Shown piece by piece: positions 32,867 through 43,590 of a stretch of 64,000 nucleotides of DNA. This stretch comes from Sphagnum compactum (taxonomy: Eukaryota > Bryophyta > Sphagnopsida > Sphagnales), in NCBI GenBank assembly GCA_965153455.1, contig OZ234499.1:18782271-18846270 (forward strand). Reading direction: 5' to 3'. The translations under genes and the position numbers were made by a program. A model generated the notes under the pieces. The model did no database searches. It saw nothing but the letters and a program-made list of their open reading frames with translations, and was not told the origin of the DNA. How positions within the stretch are numbered: position 1 is the stretch's first letter; each line of letters opens with the position of its first letter.

Positions 32867-33249
32867 GGGAGCACTCTTTAATCATTGAAACTTTCTAATG
32901 GAAGTTGGAACAACACCATTTGAAGACTTTCCACCATTGGTAAACTTTGATTGGTGCTTCAACTTCTTAGCTTGACTCCTCAACTTCATTCTTTGCATCA
33001 TCCTCATGGAAGGCTGCCAATGTTCTATTTTTAGCAACTTGGTTGGACCTTTCATCTCCACTAGCTATATTATCCTCACTATCAAGAACTTTCCTTCCAT
33101 CGACAATGTGACTTAGATGTTGTCCTTCTTTCATCACATGTTCTTTTATAGGCGATTGTAAAAATAATGGAATTTCTTCCTGTGCACATTCTTTCCTTTG
33201 CTTTTGTTGCATAAATTCAATTCCCATGACATCTTTGTTGAAGACATCC

Positions 33250-34200
33250 TTTGAAATCATCATCTTTCCTGTCTCTAGATTATAACAACAATATGCCTTT
33301 GAAGCTTCATCGTAACATGTGAAGATACATCTTATAGATTTTGATCCCATCTTCCCTTCTTACTTCTTTCCAACATAGACATAGACTAAGCAACCAAATG
33401 TTTTGAGATGTTTTAGATTTGGTAAAATTCTTGTGTAAACATATTCTAGAGAGAGCCCATTGTTTGACCTGCTTGGACTTTTGTTTATCAAATATGTTGT
33501 AGTGTTCATAGTTTCTATCCACAAGTAATTTAGCACCCCACTATCAATTGCCATGGTTTGCGCCCTATCCAAGATTGTGGGATTTTTCCTCTTTGTTACC
33601 CGGTTCTAGTAGGTGTATGAGTTGCGGTGAGTTGTTTCTTAATTCCATGATTCTCACAAAATGTCTTGAGTTCATTTGATAGAAATTCCCTTCCATGATC
33701 ACTCCTAAGCACTTTGATTTTTTTTCTTTTGCATTTTCCACCATTTGTTTAAAAATCTCGAATTTAACAAATGTTCCATTTTTCGCTTGCAGAAAAAATA
33801 TCCAACTTTTTCTTGAAAACTTGTTAATGAAGGTTACAAAGTATTTGGATCCTCGAAGCGATGTGTGAGTGAATGGACCACACAGATTGAAATGAATTAG
33901 TTCATTCCACTAGAAGAAAAATGGTTTTTTTCCAACTTGTCCAATGCAACTATTTTTGTCACATGCAACTAAAACATTAGTCACCTTAGACAAAAATAGT
34001 CGCAAAAACCCCATTTTTCATCTAATGTTCCTTGTTGTAGCTCTACTGACACTTGCTTTAGGCACATGCTCTTTGTGTTGTTTCCCCAAAATGCATTCGT
34101 CATAGAATTGTGAAGTGGTTGGGATGTAAGGCATTCCCCTCGAGTGGTTAATTCGTGAGATTGCATGTAACACTTGGTAATGTGTCCAAGATGCTTGTGC
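33250..34200 (-). pseudogene. Copia integrase region, interrupted by a MITE
   Basis: Blocks in minus order: the zinc-binding-like part near 34200-34030 (LGHITKCYMQSHEL), then after the nested MITE ELIHFNLCGPFTH, KYFVTFINKFSRKSW, VLRSDHGREFLSNE, and AIDSGVLNYLWIETMNTTTYLINKS split over frames. Asp of RSDHGREF is retained. Stops and frameshifts are frequent. Confidence 0.85.
33908..34027. mobile_element. Nested CACTA-type MITE (120 bp, TSD TTC)
   Basis: It begins CACTAGAAGAAAAATGG and ends with the reverse complement of CATTAGATGAAAAATGGGG. Subterminal inverted motifs GCAACTATTTTTGTC and GACAAAAATAGTCGC face each other. TTC flanks both sides (33905-33907 and 34028-34030), the 3-bp TSD expected for CACTA elements. 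It lies exactly between the integrase zinc-binding and core segments of the Copia element, so it inserted after the Copia element did. Confidence 0.85.
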
Positions 34201-34669
34201 GAGAGAATTGTTTCATGTTTTCCTTTATGATGAACAATTGAGGTATAATAATTTGTTGGTTGCTTGAGGTTAGTTTGTACACCCCATTAAACTTGTCACA
34301 TTTTCCCTCTATAATCACCTTAAATGGCAAATTCGTTGCAACTATCCAACACTTTTGTGATCCAAAGATTATTGCACATCCTTTGTCAGTGATGGCTCCC
34401 ACATATACCAATTTTTTGTTGATGCCCGATACATATAGTTCATCACTCACTTTCTTGGTTTCTCCATTATGAGTCATCAATGTTTTTCCCTTCCCTTGCA
34501 CAACATGCATGCGACCTATTGTAGATTGGACGTTGGGGATGTCCTTAGCCTCTTCAATGTTGTGGAACTTGTTGCGGTCTCCAATCACATGTTTAGATGC
34601 ACTTAAGTCAAGATACCAAGTAGTATCAAACTTGTTGAAGTCCACAATCATGATTCCTACATCAAACAT
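34148..34669 (-). pseudogene. Copia protease region
   Basis: 173-codon frame with TTWYLDLSASKHVIGDRNKF, corresponding to the Copia protease active-site region WxxDSGAS; here DSG is changed to DLS, so it would be inactive. The downstream GMHVVQGKG and LYVSGINKKLVYVG motifs are typical of the Copia protease-to-integrase segment. Confidence 0.88.
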
Positions 34670-34675
34670 TTCTGA

Positions 34676-34921
34676 TCATTTCTTGTCATCTATTCCAAGG
34701 TATTTTTCCTTTTCTTTATCTTCTTGAACAACATTGGCTTGAGATTGTTGTTCTACAACTTTGGTCTTTTTTGGTTGAGGACATTCTTGTGCCCAATGTC
34801 CCCATTCCCCATAGTTGTTGTATCTCCCATTACGTCTTTGTGGTTGTTGTTCATGATTGTGAACTTGTTGTTCTCCATTAGTGTTGTCATGTCTTCCCTC
34901 GGATCGATTGTTCTTGGTCAA
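34676..34921 (-). pseudogene. Copia gag zinc knuckle
   Basis: NNYGEWGHWAQECPQPKK corresponds to the CCHC knuckle CxxCGxxGHxxxxC with the second Cys replaced by Tyr and the first by Asn/Tyr context, so metal binding is lost. It is preceded by Gln/Asn/Arg-rich sequence usual for this part of gag. Confidence 0.75.
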
Positions 34922-35128
34922 ATTGTTGTAATGTTTGTTAGTGCAAAGGAAAAGTGCTTCATTATCCTTTTGCTTGTCAAACTTGGCTTCCTTTCATTGC
35001 TCTTCCAAAGGTAATTTGTCATACAACCTCTCAAATGTGGGTAGCTAGACTTGAGCAATCACTGATTGAACAAAACTCTCATAACTAGCAGGTAAAACAT
35101 TCATTGTAATGTGCACAACCATGCTATC

Positions 35129-35368
35129 CTAGATAGACTCCCTTGCAAAAATCAATTGAATTGTCAATTCCTTGATGGATTTAATGAAGTCTATGATTGG
35201 AAATCCTTTTTCCATTTTCATGGAGTGTAACTTATTGGTCAAGTAGAATGTCCTAGCAAAATTTTGGTTCTCAAATAGCTTTTGGAATGTCCTCCAAGAG
35301 ACACTTGGTTCTTCCACATCTATTATGAATGGAACAATTTTATCCTTGACACCCATCATGATGATCAT
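35129..35368 (-). pseudogene. Copia gag fragment (UBN2-like)
   Basis: The frame contains SVSWRTFQKLFENQNFARTF, NKLHSMKMEKGFPIIDFI and IKELTIQLI, the usual pattern of the Copia gag helical domain (WDxLxxxyex, LxxxLxxmKm.eg.sv.d). It is upstream of the knuckle as expected. Confidence 0.8.
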
Positions 35369-35842
35369 TAATGCCTTATTTTCTTATTTCAAAAAAATTC
35401 ACTATTTGGGTTCACATTTTCGGTAGAAGTCACACGTAAACCTTTGGATAATGCACCTTTTCCCCTTCGATTAGATATCTCTGTTGCAACTAAAGTAGAC
35501 CCCCTTCAAATGCATTAGTGACAGTTATAGTCAATGAACTAGTGACCAACTCCCATAATCTTTCCTTCATTAAGATTGTCTTCGTTTTCACCTTTTAGGC
35601 CTTGTAGTTTGTAGCTCCCACAAGCTTGTTTGTTTTGGACATGGTGAAGCTCCCGTCTTTGCTCATGTTCTAGATTGCTTCTTTTGTCATGGCCTTCTTT
35701 TGGACTTGACATTCCCTTCACCAATGATTGTCATAGTCCTCTCTTGGGCTTGATTCTATTTTTAACATTCAAACTGCTGATCACAAATTAAACTTTCTAT
35801 CATTCTACCTATTGATTACTAGTGAAACTTTCTCTCTTTTTG

Positions 35843-35856
35843 ATGTTTTGATACCA
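35843..35856 (-). other. Copia primer-binding site (initiator Met tRNA type)
   Basis: In element orientation the sequence directly after the 5' LTR is TGGTATCAAAACAT. The first eight bases match the TGGTATCA start of the plant tRNA-iMet primer site common in Copia elements. Confidence 0.8.
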
Positions 35857-36238
35857 TGAAGAAAGAAATTGAAATTATATGAGATAAATTCTCTTGAATT
35901 AGATTTTTTAAAAATATATATTTATATACACTATGCTAGAGTGGTGGCATCACTAAAGAAATCTAATTTGCACAACAATTAACTCATGTCACTGCTCTAA
36001 TTTACCATAACTAACTTCCGTCATTGTTCTTCTAATCTATATAAGTCATTGTCATTACTTTGCTAATTTTTTTGGATCACTACGATTATTTATTGTAACT
36101 AACGTTCCTAATTTTGTAACTTGCTAATTTATCTCTGAAGAACACTCTAGTCATAATGGGAAACTATTTTGCATGTAGCCATTTACTAATTTGAGAGCTT
36201 GGTGGTTAGGTGTGCTATAATTAACTAATTTTTCTACA
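35857..36238 (-). repeat. Copia 5' LTR
   Basis: 382 bp, ends TGAAGAAAG and TTTCTACA on the plus strand, homologous over its full length to 30821-31224. A TATATATTTATATA element inside it is a candidate promoter TATA box in either orientation. Confidence 0.93.
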
Positions 36239-36983
36239 TGAAAGGATTGTGCAGCTCACTTTAGTGGACTTTGGAAGACTCAATTTCTCTTTCAATTTCA
36301 TTCTCAAACTCATTCATTTGTTGGATTGCGTCCCTAATGCAACTAGAAACACCACTGGAATGATTACCTACCTCATTCTATTGGACTTTGGAAGATTCGA
36401 TTTCATTCCCAAACTCGTTAGTTCGTGGCATCGTGTCCCTGATATGACTAGAAACACAACTAGAAGCATTGTGTCTCTCATTGCAATGCACTTTGGAGGA
36501 CTCAATTTCACTTTCAATCTCGATCTCAAAGTCATTCGTTTGCTAGATCACGTCCCCAATATGATTAGAAACACCACCAAAGGGATTGCTTAGCTCATTC
36601 TAGTGGATTTTGGAAGATTCAATTTCTCTCTCAATCTTGCTTTCAAACTCGTTCATTTCTTGCATCATGTCCCTAATCCAACTAGAAACACAATCGAAAG
36701 GATCGCCCAGTTCACTCCAACAAACTTTGGAAGACTTAATTTCACTTTCAATCTTGCTTTCAAACTTGTTTGTTTATTACATTATGTCCCCAATATGACT
36801 ACAAATGCAATTCAAAAGATCGCCCATAAATGATCCTGATACTAGGGTTGTGTGAGGCTTTTTGACCTTTGGATTGTTCAAGGTACTAGCACTAGGTGAA
36901 TCAACTAAAGTTGCAAGTTCCGAAATCCCATGAGCATTGTTGGTCATCGAAATTTTGTCTTCCACTCGCAAGCATGGCATCAT
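36239..36983 (-). pseudogene. Pseudokinase gene, 5' part with 39-aa repeats
   Basis: A candidate start lies at ATG 36983 or the later ISMTNNAHGISEL Met. The frame continues through VSGSFMGDLLNCICSHIGDIM into tandem repeats whose consensus is about SSKVxWSELxxPFxCVSS, IRDMMQQxNEFESxIExEIE. The frame stays in register across five units but is stopped by TAATAA and several TAGs; each can be explained by a single C-to-T or G-to-A change in Gln or Trp codons. The sixth unit lies on the far side of the Copia element at about 30730-30815 and leads into the kinase domain. The repeats are acidic and probably helical; function unknown. Confidence 0.75.
36265..36840 (-). repeat. 117-bp (39-codon) tandem repeat
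   Basis: The TTGGAAGA motif recurs at 36271, 36388, 36493, 36610 and 36727, giving spacings of 117, 105, 117 and 117. The short unit lacks 12 bases (4 codons), so the reading frame is kept. Units share CATTCGTTTG, CGTCCC.AAT and CTAGAAACAC. All spacings are multiples of three, which supports past selection as protein. Confidence 0.9.
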
Positions 36984-37829
36984 GGCAATTATGAGTTGTG
37001 TTAGGTGCCATGCGAACTACCTGAGGTACCATGCGAATTGCTTTAGGTTGTCCATGTTGATGCAATAGGGTAGTTGCACACTACTCACATTATCGTCACA
37101 CAAAAACTAATATCTCACTAGAGAGAGTCATAATAATGTGGAACAAAAGCATCAAAATCATGATTGTATGCTGCACACCACAATCTAGCTACACCATCCC
37201 CCCTTGAAAAACATTGACCCATGTCTGTTTTCTGGATTTAAGATTAGCGTTGTGTTTTAAACAAAACTCGCATGTGAGAAAATAATACTAAAAGCTCCGT
37301 CTGAAAATGTCTAGTGTGTTGTATCGATTGTTGAACCATTCATGACAATGCATTCATTGAGTGTGCAGTTATGGGTATGTAGTAGTGTTCTGATATGTTC
37401 AAAGTTCAAACCTCAAGGTCGTGTAAAACAATAAAATTTGGGTGGTAAGATAATGATAGTTGGTAGGTTGATGGTAGGTCATGAATCTAACTATAGGTGA
37501 TACGTATTCAAATTAGGTAGAAGAGTTAGAGAATAACAGGTTGCATGTTTGTAGGTGTTAAATAATAGGTACTAAAAAAAAAACTCGTAAAAATCCAATA
37601 AAAGATTAATGGTTGGAACCATCATAAGGGAGATAAAAAGGGAAGGCCAAAAGACACAGAGCTTGTAGGAACCAAAAAAAAGGAGAGAATTAGTCTGTCT
37701 CGTGGTAGGAAGTTATGTCACCCATGGCCCTTCTAATGTCACATGTATGCAAATCGTGAGATCTAATAATAATGGGTGGTTTAAAACAAACATCATTTGT
37801 TAATACAATCTTCCACTTTATAACAGAGG
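36984..37829. other. 5' flank of the split pseudokinase gene
   Basis: No gene was recognised. This is likely the former promoter region of the minus-strand pseudokinase gene. Confidence 0.4.
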
Positions 37830-40000
37830 CTAAAGCACACTAAATATCAATATTAACATGTTTTTTGAAAAATTGAATGCAAAAAGACAAGGATAAATGA
37901 CCTCTCGATCATTTATTGTGAAAAAAACAAGCACATTCCTTGATAAAATGATCCATATCACACTTAGGTGCGCTATGCACTTCCATGGCCATTGGAATAA
38001 AATGATGCCTATCATGAAACCTTTATAGTTGCAAATCTTAGCAATGGTGTTAAGTTCCATAGTTGCATTGCTGGTCGACTAATGACACTTGAAGCCACCA
38101 TCTCCCATGTCAGGTCAATAACCATCACATCGACAACAAAGACCTGGTCCTCTTGGGTCATGTAAAGATCATTTCGTAATGAAACTCTCAACATAAAGGC
38201 GTACCATCGTTCTCTCCATATGGCATGCCCACTCTTTCGAATGAGGGCATACATGACGTTTCAGATGGCGTCTTGTGTGGCTATTCGTTGACCTCCAAAT
38301 GGGCAATGAACTAAGTGCGTGCCAAATGCATCCAACCCATGTCCACATTCACATGTGAAAAGATTAAATGTCCAAGGTTGAATTAAACCGAGACAAAAAC
38401 GCACCGTTGAGGTGAAAGTAAAGTATGTAATCTAAAACAAACAAATAGATGGTTTAGTAACCAACCATAGCCCTGCCTCCTTGCCCGAACAAGAATGAAT
38501 GTAAGCTCTAGATGTTGAAGAAATGGAGTCATCCTTCAAGATACACCTAAAGGAAATGTCGTGGTGGATGCCCATCAAAGATGCTTGTAGACCTGGAGTG
38601 CCAGTAATTACCAAACTCTCAAAAGAAAGGTGCATCTCCCTAGCTTCAAGAAGAAGGCCATCTTGCATTGCACGTAAGCATGATTAAAGTAGGTGTGTGA
38701 CCCCTTCAACCTCAGAAACATATTCCTTCAAAATAGGTCTATCGAATATATGAAACTTAAAGCACAAAACGGAACCACCAGAGCCCAATTCCTTAGAAAA
38801 ATAGATGGGGCATAATCTTCCATAGAGAAAAGGCCTACACCACCAAAAAAAATTGGTAATGACACTTCACTAAGGGACCTTGAAAAGACTCCCACACATA
38901 CCTGCATAATTCTCTTCTAAAAACCCGCCAAAACACCATGGGCCTCTCCCAGGAGAGGAAGATCATCGATATGGGCCATGTCCTAAGATAAAGCTTGATC
39001 CAAAAAATGAGTGGCAAAGTCCTAAAAATCCATTGGCACACCCAAAATGTGTAAGCCATATGTGACCAAAGTGTAGTCTTGAGGGGTCTCTATGCCTGGA
39101 GAGATCTCTGATGGATTCCAAAGTTTGCATTTTGACACCTTGACCCTAAACCCAACTGGGGTTAATTGGGTCGAAAGGTGGTCAAAGGCATGAGTAATCT
39201 CATTCATAGGACCTATGATGTGGGTATTGTCCAGTGGGGATGGAAGGATGCAGCTAAGGGCCCACGTGATGGTATTTAAAAGAGCTTGATAATGGGCCAA
39301 ATGAAATAAAAAACTTTTTAGAAGGTCACCTTGCCTCATGCCTGAAAATGACTCAATAATGGTGACCCCTTCCACATGCCGCCCATGTTGGTAGTAAAGA
39401 AAATAATGAACACCATAAAAGAACCTGGTAATGGGGATAATGTTCGCCAAAGGCCCCTCGACATCACATAACTCCCTAAAATAATAACTCGATAAACGCT
39501 ATTAAAAGTGTTTTCTACATCAACATGTATCATGGCCCAATCGAGGTGTGGGTCAAGGAAGGTTTGGATGCCAAAAAGGATGGCTTCATAGCCTCCAAGG
39601 GTCGATATTCCATATTAATGGTGGGATAAGTGCATTTGAAATTGCCTCCACAGTAATAGGACAATTGAGTAACTAATGAGTTAAGAAAACATTTCGTCTA
39701 TAGCAATAAGACGAAGACCACTTGTGTCCTTTGCCATTGCCAATAATTTGCTAGCCCCCAACGCTAAGGCCATCAACTTAGGAATATCCTCATGAGCAAC
39801 AATAACAACAGTAGCCTGGAATAATTTTGAAAACCCTAAGGATGGATCCTTTGATATGAAGCATTTTGAAAGATGTTCATATACCATCCTAGAAAGCCCA
39901 CTTGAAAACAAATGGGGAGTAGTGGTTAAGGCTTGGGCACACAAAATCCTATCCAAGACAAAAATGTGTTCCGACTAATAGTCAAAAATAGGTGGAAGGA
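37830..40000 (-). pseudogene. Non-LTR (LINE-type) reverse transcriptase relic
   Basis: In minus order: LFQATVVIVAHEDIPKLM and KLLAMAKDTSGLRLIAIDE near 39850-39690; then the RT core MIHVDVENTFNSVYRVIIL near 39530; then RFFYGVHYFLYYQHGRHVEG, GMRQGDLLKSFLF near 39440-39320 (normally RQGDPL). The YxDD-like catalytic box is degraded to PLDNTHIIGP near 39230. Later come VSKCKLWNPSEISPG and LHILGVPMDF. A downstream block (38254-38012) has RERWYAFMLRVSLRNDL and FVVDVMVIDLTWE. Many stops. I know this layout from plant RT pseudogenes but cannot name the clade. Confidence 0.75.
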
Positions 40001-42939
40001 CAAGGCCTAAAGGAGGGGGTGCAGTTGGTGTAGGCCAACAACGATGTTCTTTGAAAGAATAGCTACCGTCATGGGCTAAAGAGCTCTGATAATGCGACTA
40101 TACTCACCAGCTCTCCCTAAAATGAGACATCGGCAAAAATGAATGGTTGAAGAATCTTCCCATGAGTGGTGGGAACAGGGCGCATAAGAAGCACAAGGGC
40201 TAAATAGGTACTAATAATGAGGTAGTCAATTTGGCTATATTTCCATTGCTCTAATTATGATTGCCAAAAATGGAGAATCATATCTAAGTGCATTCTTATA
40301 CATACTTTGATTTTTGTACCTAGTGTATAATCCAAATTTTGTAGGTTTAGTCAAAACAAATTTTTACCAATTCCCCTTTGTGATTTAAATAATTGGAAAA
40401 AACATATTTAGTTATTTGTTATTATATTTGGAGCACACTTTATGTCTATAAAATATAAGTCCTCAATGAGAGAAGGGTTCTTTATTCCAACTCCTTAAAA
40501 AGTGGGTGGGATTTAAGGAGCAGCAAGGATCTTTACACCTACTTAGGTATAGGCACTTGTTCATACTGCTTAAGAGTGGGAGAGATCTTGCACCTATAAA
40601 AGTGCAATATTCTTGAAACAAAATATTTCTATAACTTGAGTATACAAAACATTTGTTATGTGATATTATTTTGAGCCAATGGTGAAATAACGGTCCTCTA
40701 ACCCAAAATATGCTCCCCTTGAAGGAGTGTTTAATTTATGAATGCTTTGCTATGAGGGCATTAACCCATGTAAAGCATTCAAAAAGATGCTATTTAATAT
40801 ACAAGATCCTCGACAATGGACTCACTTGAGGAATTTGACCAAGAGAGCCCCTAGTAACTGACTCTTAGAAAAGGGGTATTTGTCCAAGCCAAAAATGGTC
40901 ACAACCAATTTCAGGAATAGAAATTTCAAAGAGCCAATGAAATGGGTAAAAAGCACGAAGATGGCTTAGTTTTTTTTGACCTTTTTGGGGAAGAGGAGTG
41001 CAATGAAAATTGAGGTGAAATTGCAATGAAAGACACATTGTTAAGATACTTTCACAAAGAATTTAAGGTTAGTCTGGTTCAATTTCCATTATAAACAATT
41101 AAACAATTTTTTTGGGGCAAAATATTAGTTTGTCCACTAGTTTCACACAATCCAAAATAGAGAACAAGTAGTACTAATTATGTGCAACCAATCAGATGCA
41201 ATAACTTTGATACAATGTAAAGCCATTTTAAAAAAATAAATTTTCTAGTTGTCTACAAAAAAGAAACTTAAACATGTTGAAAATGAAGCTTGAAAATGAA
41301 GTAGCTCTAGTTTAAGTTTTACTTTTAATTTGAAAGAAAACCTAGTTACCTAATTAGGTTCCAACAAAACTTGAAACCTTGCATCAAAAGAACTTTCTCA
41401 TGGCTTTTCAATTTTATCCCATGTGGTTTGCCCAAAATTATCTCCTTCCCACCTACATGTGTAGGCCAAAGGAAGGCACCATCTCTTCCCATATGAAAAT
41501 TTATTTTGGGGAGCTCCAAAATTAAATCGTGGATTTTTATTTTGTTTTCTTAGGTTGATGGTTGATCACAATGGCTCATTATATTTAAATCCAAATTAAG
41601 GACTTAGGAGGCACCCCCAATCTATTTAATAAACCTAACAAATGAGTATCCCTGGTTTATACTAGTAGTTTTCGAATTGAAAATGGTGACAAACAATTTT
41701 GGAAATAAAGTTTCATGTGGCCAATGAGAAGGTTTATCATGCTTGGCTAATGATGTTTCACCGACAGATTGATGGCATATGTAAATAAAAGCAACTAACC
41801 CATTGTAATGCAATTGTGCAAAAGGAATTTAGCCAACTAAAAAGGGATGTGTTTCCAATGTCAGTTGGCGCTGACTGACTAATGATGAAACCTTATATAG
41901 GCACGTCCTAAACAAGAAACATTTTAATAAAAATTATTCCCAGTTTGATGCAAATTGGCTTTAAAAACTACCTAACAGAAAACGACAATGTTTAAGTCTT
42001 CAATCATCACCAACTGACTATTTATGAGACCTTCTTACCTAACCTCTTGGATATACACCAATGACTTCCATTTGGTTGTAACTTATCATTAAAAGAAACC
42101 TTTGTAGTGATGGAAGTGTTAGTCGGTGCCAACTAACACTCCATGCGCATTCTAACCACACTTCCTAAAGAGTTTTATAGATCAAATTTGGTTGTGGTGG
42201 TACCAACATACGGAAATTACCCTTGGTCGACACCAATTGAACTCAAATTGTTGTACTAAAATACATTTGCGAGCACAATGAGGCAATAAAACTTGGGTCC
42301 AAGGTTTTTAAGACCCACCTCTTGTTGAACTATGAATGATGAAACCTCAATTATGGGTGGTGTATTTGTAACATAAAGGTGCTACAAATCGACTTGGAGA
42401 ATGGAAGCATTACAAACAACACAAATTATATTCATACAACCTTAAACTAAACGTCAACAATTGAGACAAAGAAGTGAATTTAGATGGTTAAGAAATATCA
42501 TTGCTTCAAAACACTTACTTTTCCATAATCCAAAACTCATGTGGTTGAATCTAGATCCTTTTCCTTGTTTGCTTCTTGTTCATCAAATTGTCATAGATGG
42601 TGAGTTAATTAGAATTGGTTTCTATATCATAACCAAAATGAAAATTTCAAAATATATACCTTAAGCTATAAGTGAATTTTTTTTTGGTTGTACAAGAAAC
42701 AAATCGCAGGTTCATAAGAAAAATAAGTGTTGGTTATACAAAAAGCAAATTGTAGGTTCTATTGAACAACATAATGGTTGTGCAAGAAACAAAATAGTCA
42801 TGCTACAAAAACCAATTCATTTGTTTTTGTAAAGACAAATCGTTAACAAAATAAACCCGAATTAACACATAACAATTAACCAAGATTGAAATGCATACCT
42901 CTTCCAACATTAAATTTGCATCCAACATCTCCAAACCCT
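40001..42939. other. Intergenic, no gene recognised
   Basis: AT-rich sequence. A short motif like GTCGGTGCCAACT recurs loosely at 41868, 42122 and 42223 and, more diverged, near 43455 and 43772, which suggests remnants of one repeat family. No frame longer than 70 codons looks coding. Confidence 0.4.
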
Positions 42940-43100
42940 ATGCACCATTTTATATGTAAGTTGTCAGAAGGTGTCAAGAAAAATCCAAAACCCTAAATCT
43001 TGGAACCCTAAAACCTTGAATCTTGAATCTTGCAACTCTAAACCCTGAATCCTATAACTTTAACCCTAATTGCTAAATTTTATAACCTTAACCCTAAATC
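42940..43100. repeat. Degenerate telomere-like AACCCTAA tract
   Basis: Multiple diverged units such as AAAACCCTAAATCTTGGAACC, AACTCTAAACCCTGAATCC and TTTAACCCTAATTGC, a decayed interstitial telomere-type array interleaved with CTTGAATCTT. Confidence 0.6.
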
Positions 43101-43445
43101 ATTTGAGAGAAGTCCCCTTGGATGAAAATTTCATTAGCTCATGAGAGCTCCATGGATTTCCAAAAGCTCAATCCATTTTTGCTTAGATTTCATAGTCAAT
43201 GTTGACTACGCACCCATAGTAGCATGGTTGTAATAGAGATTTGGAGAGCACCCAGAGGTTGACCCCTTGACATTTGCACATCTCTCTAAGTGCACTCAAG
43301 AACCTTAAAAAAATAAACCTCAATTTGAAAGAGCTAGGGATCCTTGAGCTTTGATGTGCATTTTGTAGAACACAAAAGTTCAATTTAGCGCCTTTGCTTC
43401 GCAAGCTTGGATTCATGGATCCCAGAATTCATATTTCATTTTGGA

Positions 43446-43580
43446 AGCTTTCAATTGGTGTTGATTAAACACCCCAAAGGTGTTCTGGTCTTGTGTGATT
43501 GATGAGCTTTCAATTGGTGTTGATTAAACACCCCAAAGGTGTTCTGGTCTTGTGCGATTGATGAGCTTTCAATTGTGGCT
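43446..43580. repeat. 59-bp tandem duplication
   Basis: AGCTTTCAATTGGTGTTG begins at 43446 and again at 43505. The two 59-base units differ by a single base (TGTGATT versus TGCGATT), and a partial third begins at 43564. The near identity marks this as recent. Confidence 0.93.
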
Positions 43581-43590
43581 TGAAATCTAA

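Larger units (their letters stand above)
30821..36238 (-). mobile_element. Ty1/Copia LTR retrotransposon, structurally complete but decayed
   Basis: 5418 bp, minus orientation. It has LTRs at 35857-36238 (5') and 30821-31224 (3'), a 5-bp TSD TGAAA, a tRNA-iMet-type primer site and a polypurine tract. The coding order on the minus strand is gag, CCHC knuckle, protease, integrase, reverse transcriptase, RNase H, which is the Copia order. Many stops and frameshifts interrupt it, and the LTRs differ at roughly 10-20% of positions by eye, mostly as C/T or G/A changes, so the insertion is old. It sits inside the coding repeats of a pseudokinase gene and carries a nested CACTA-type MITE at 33908-34027. 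Confidence 0.95.
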
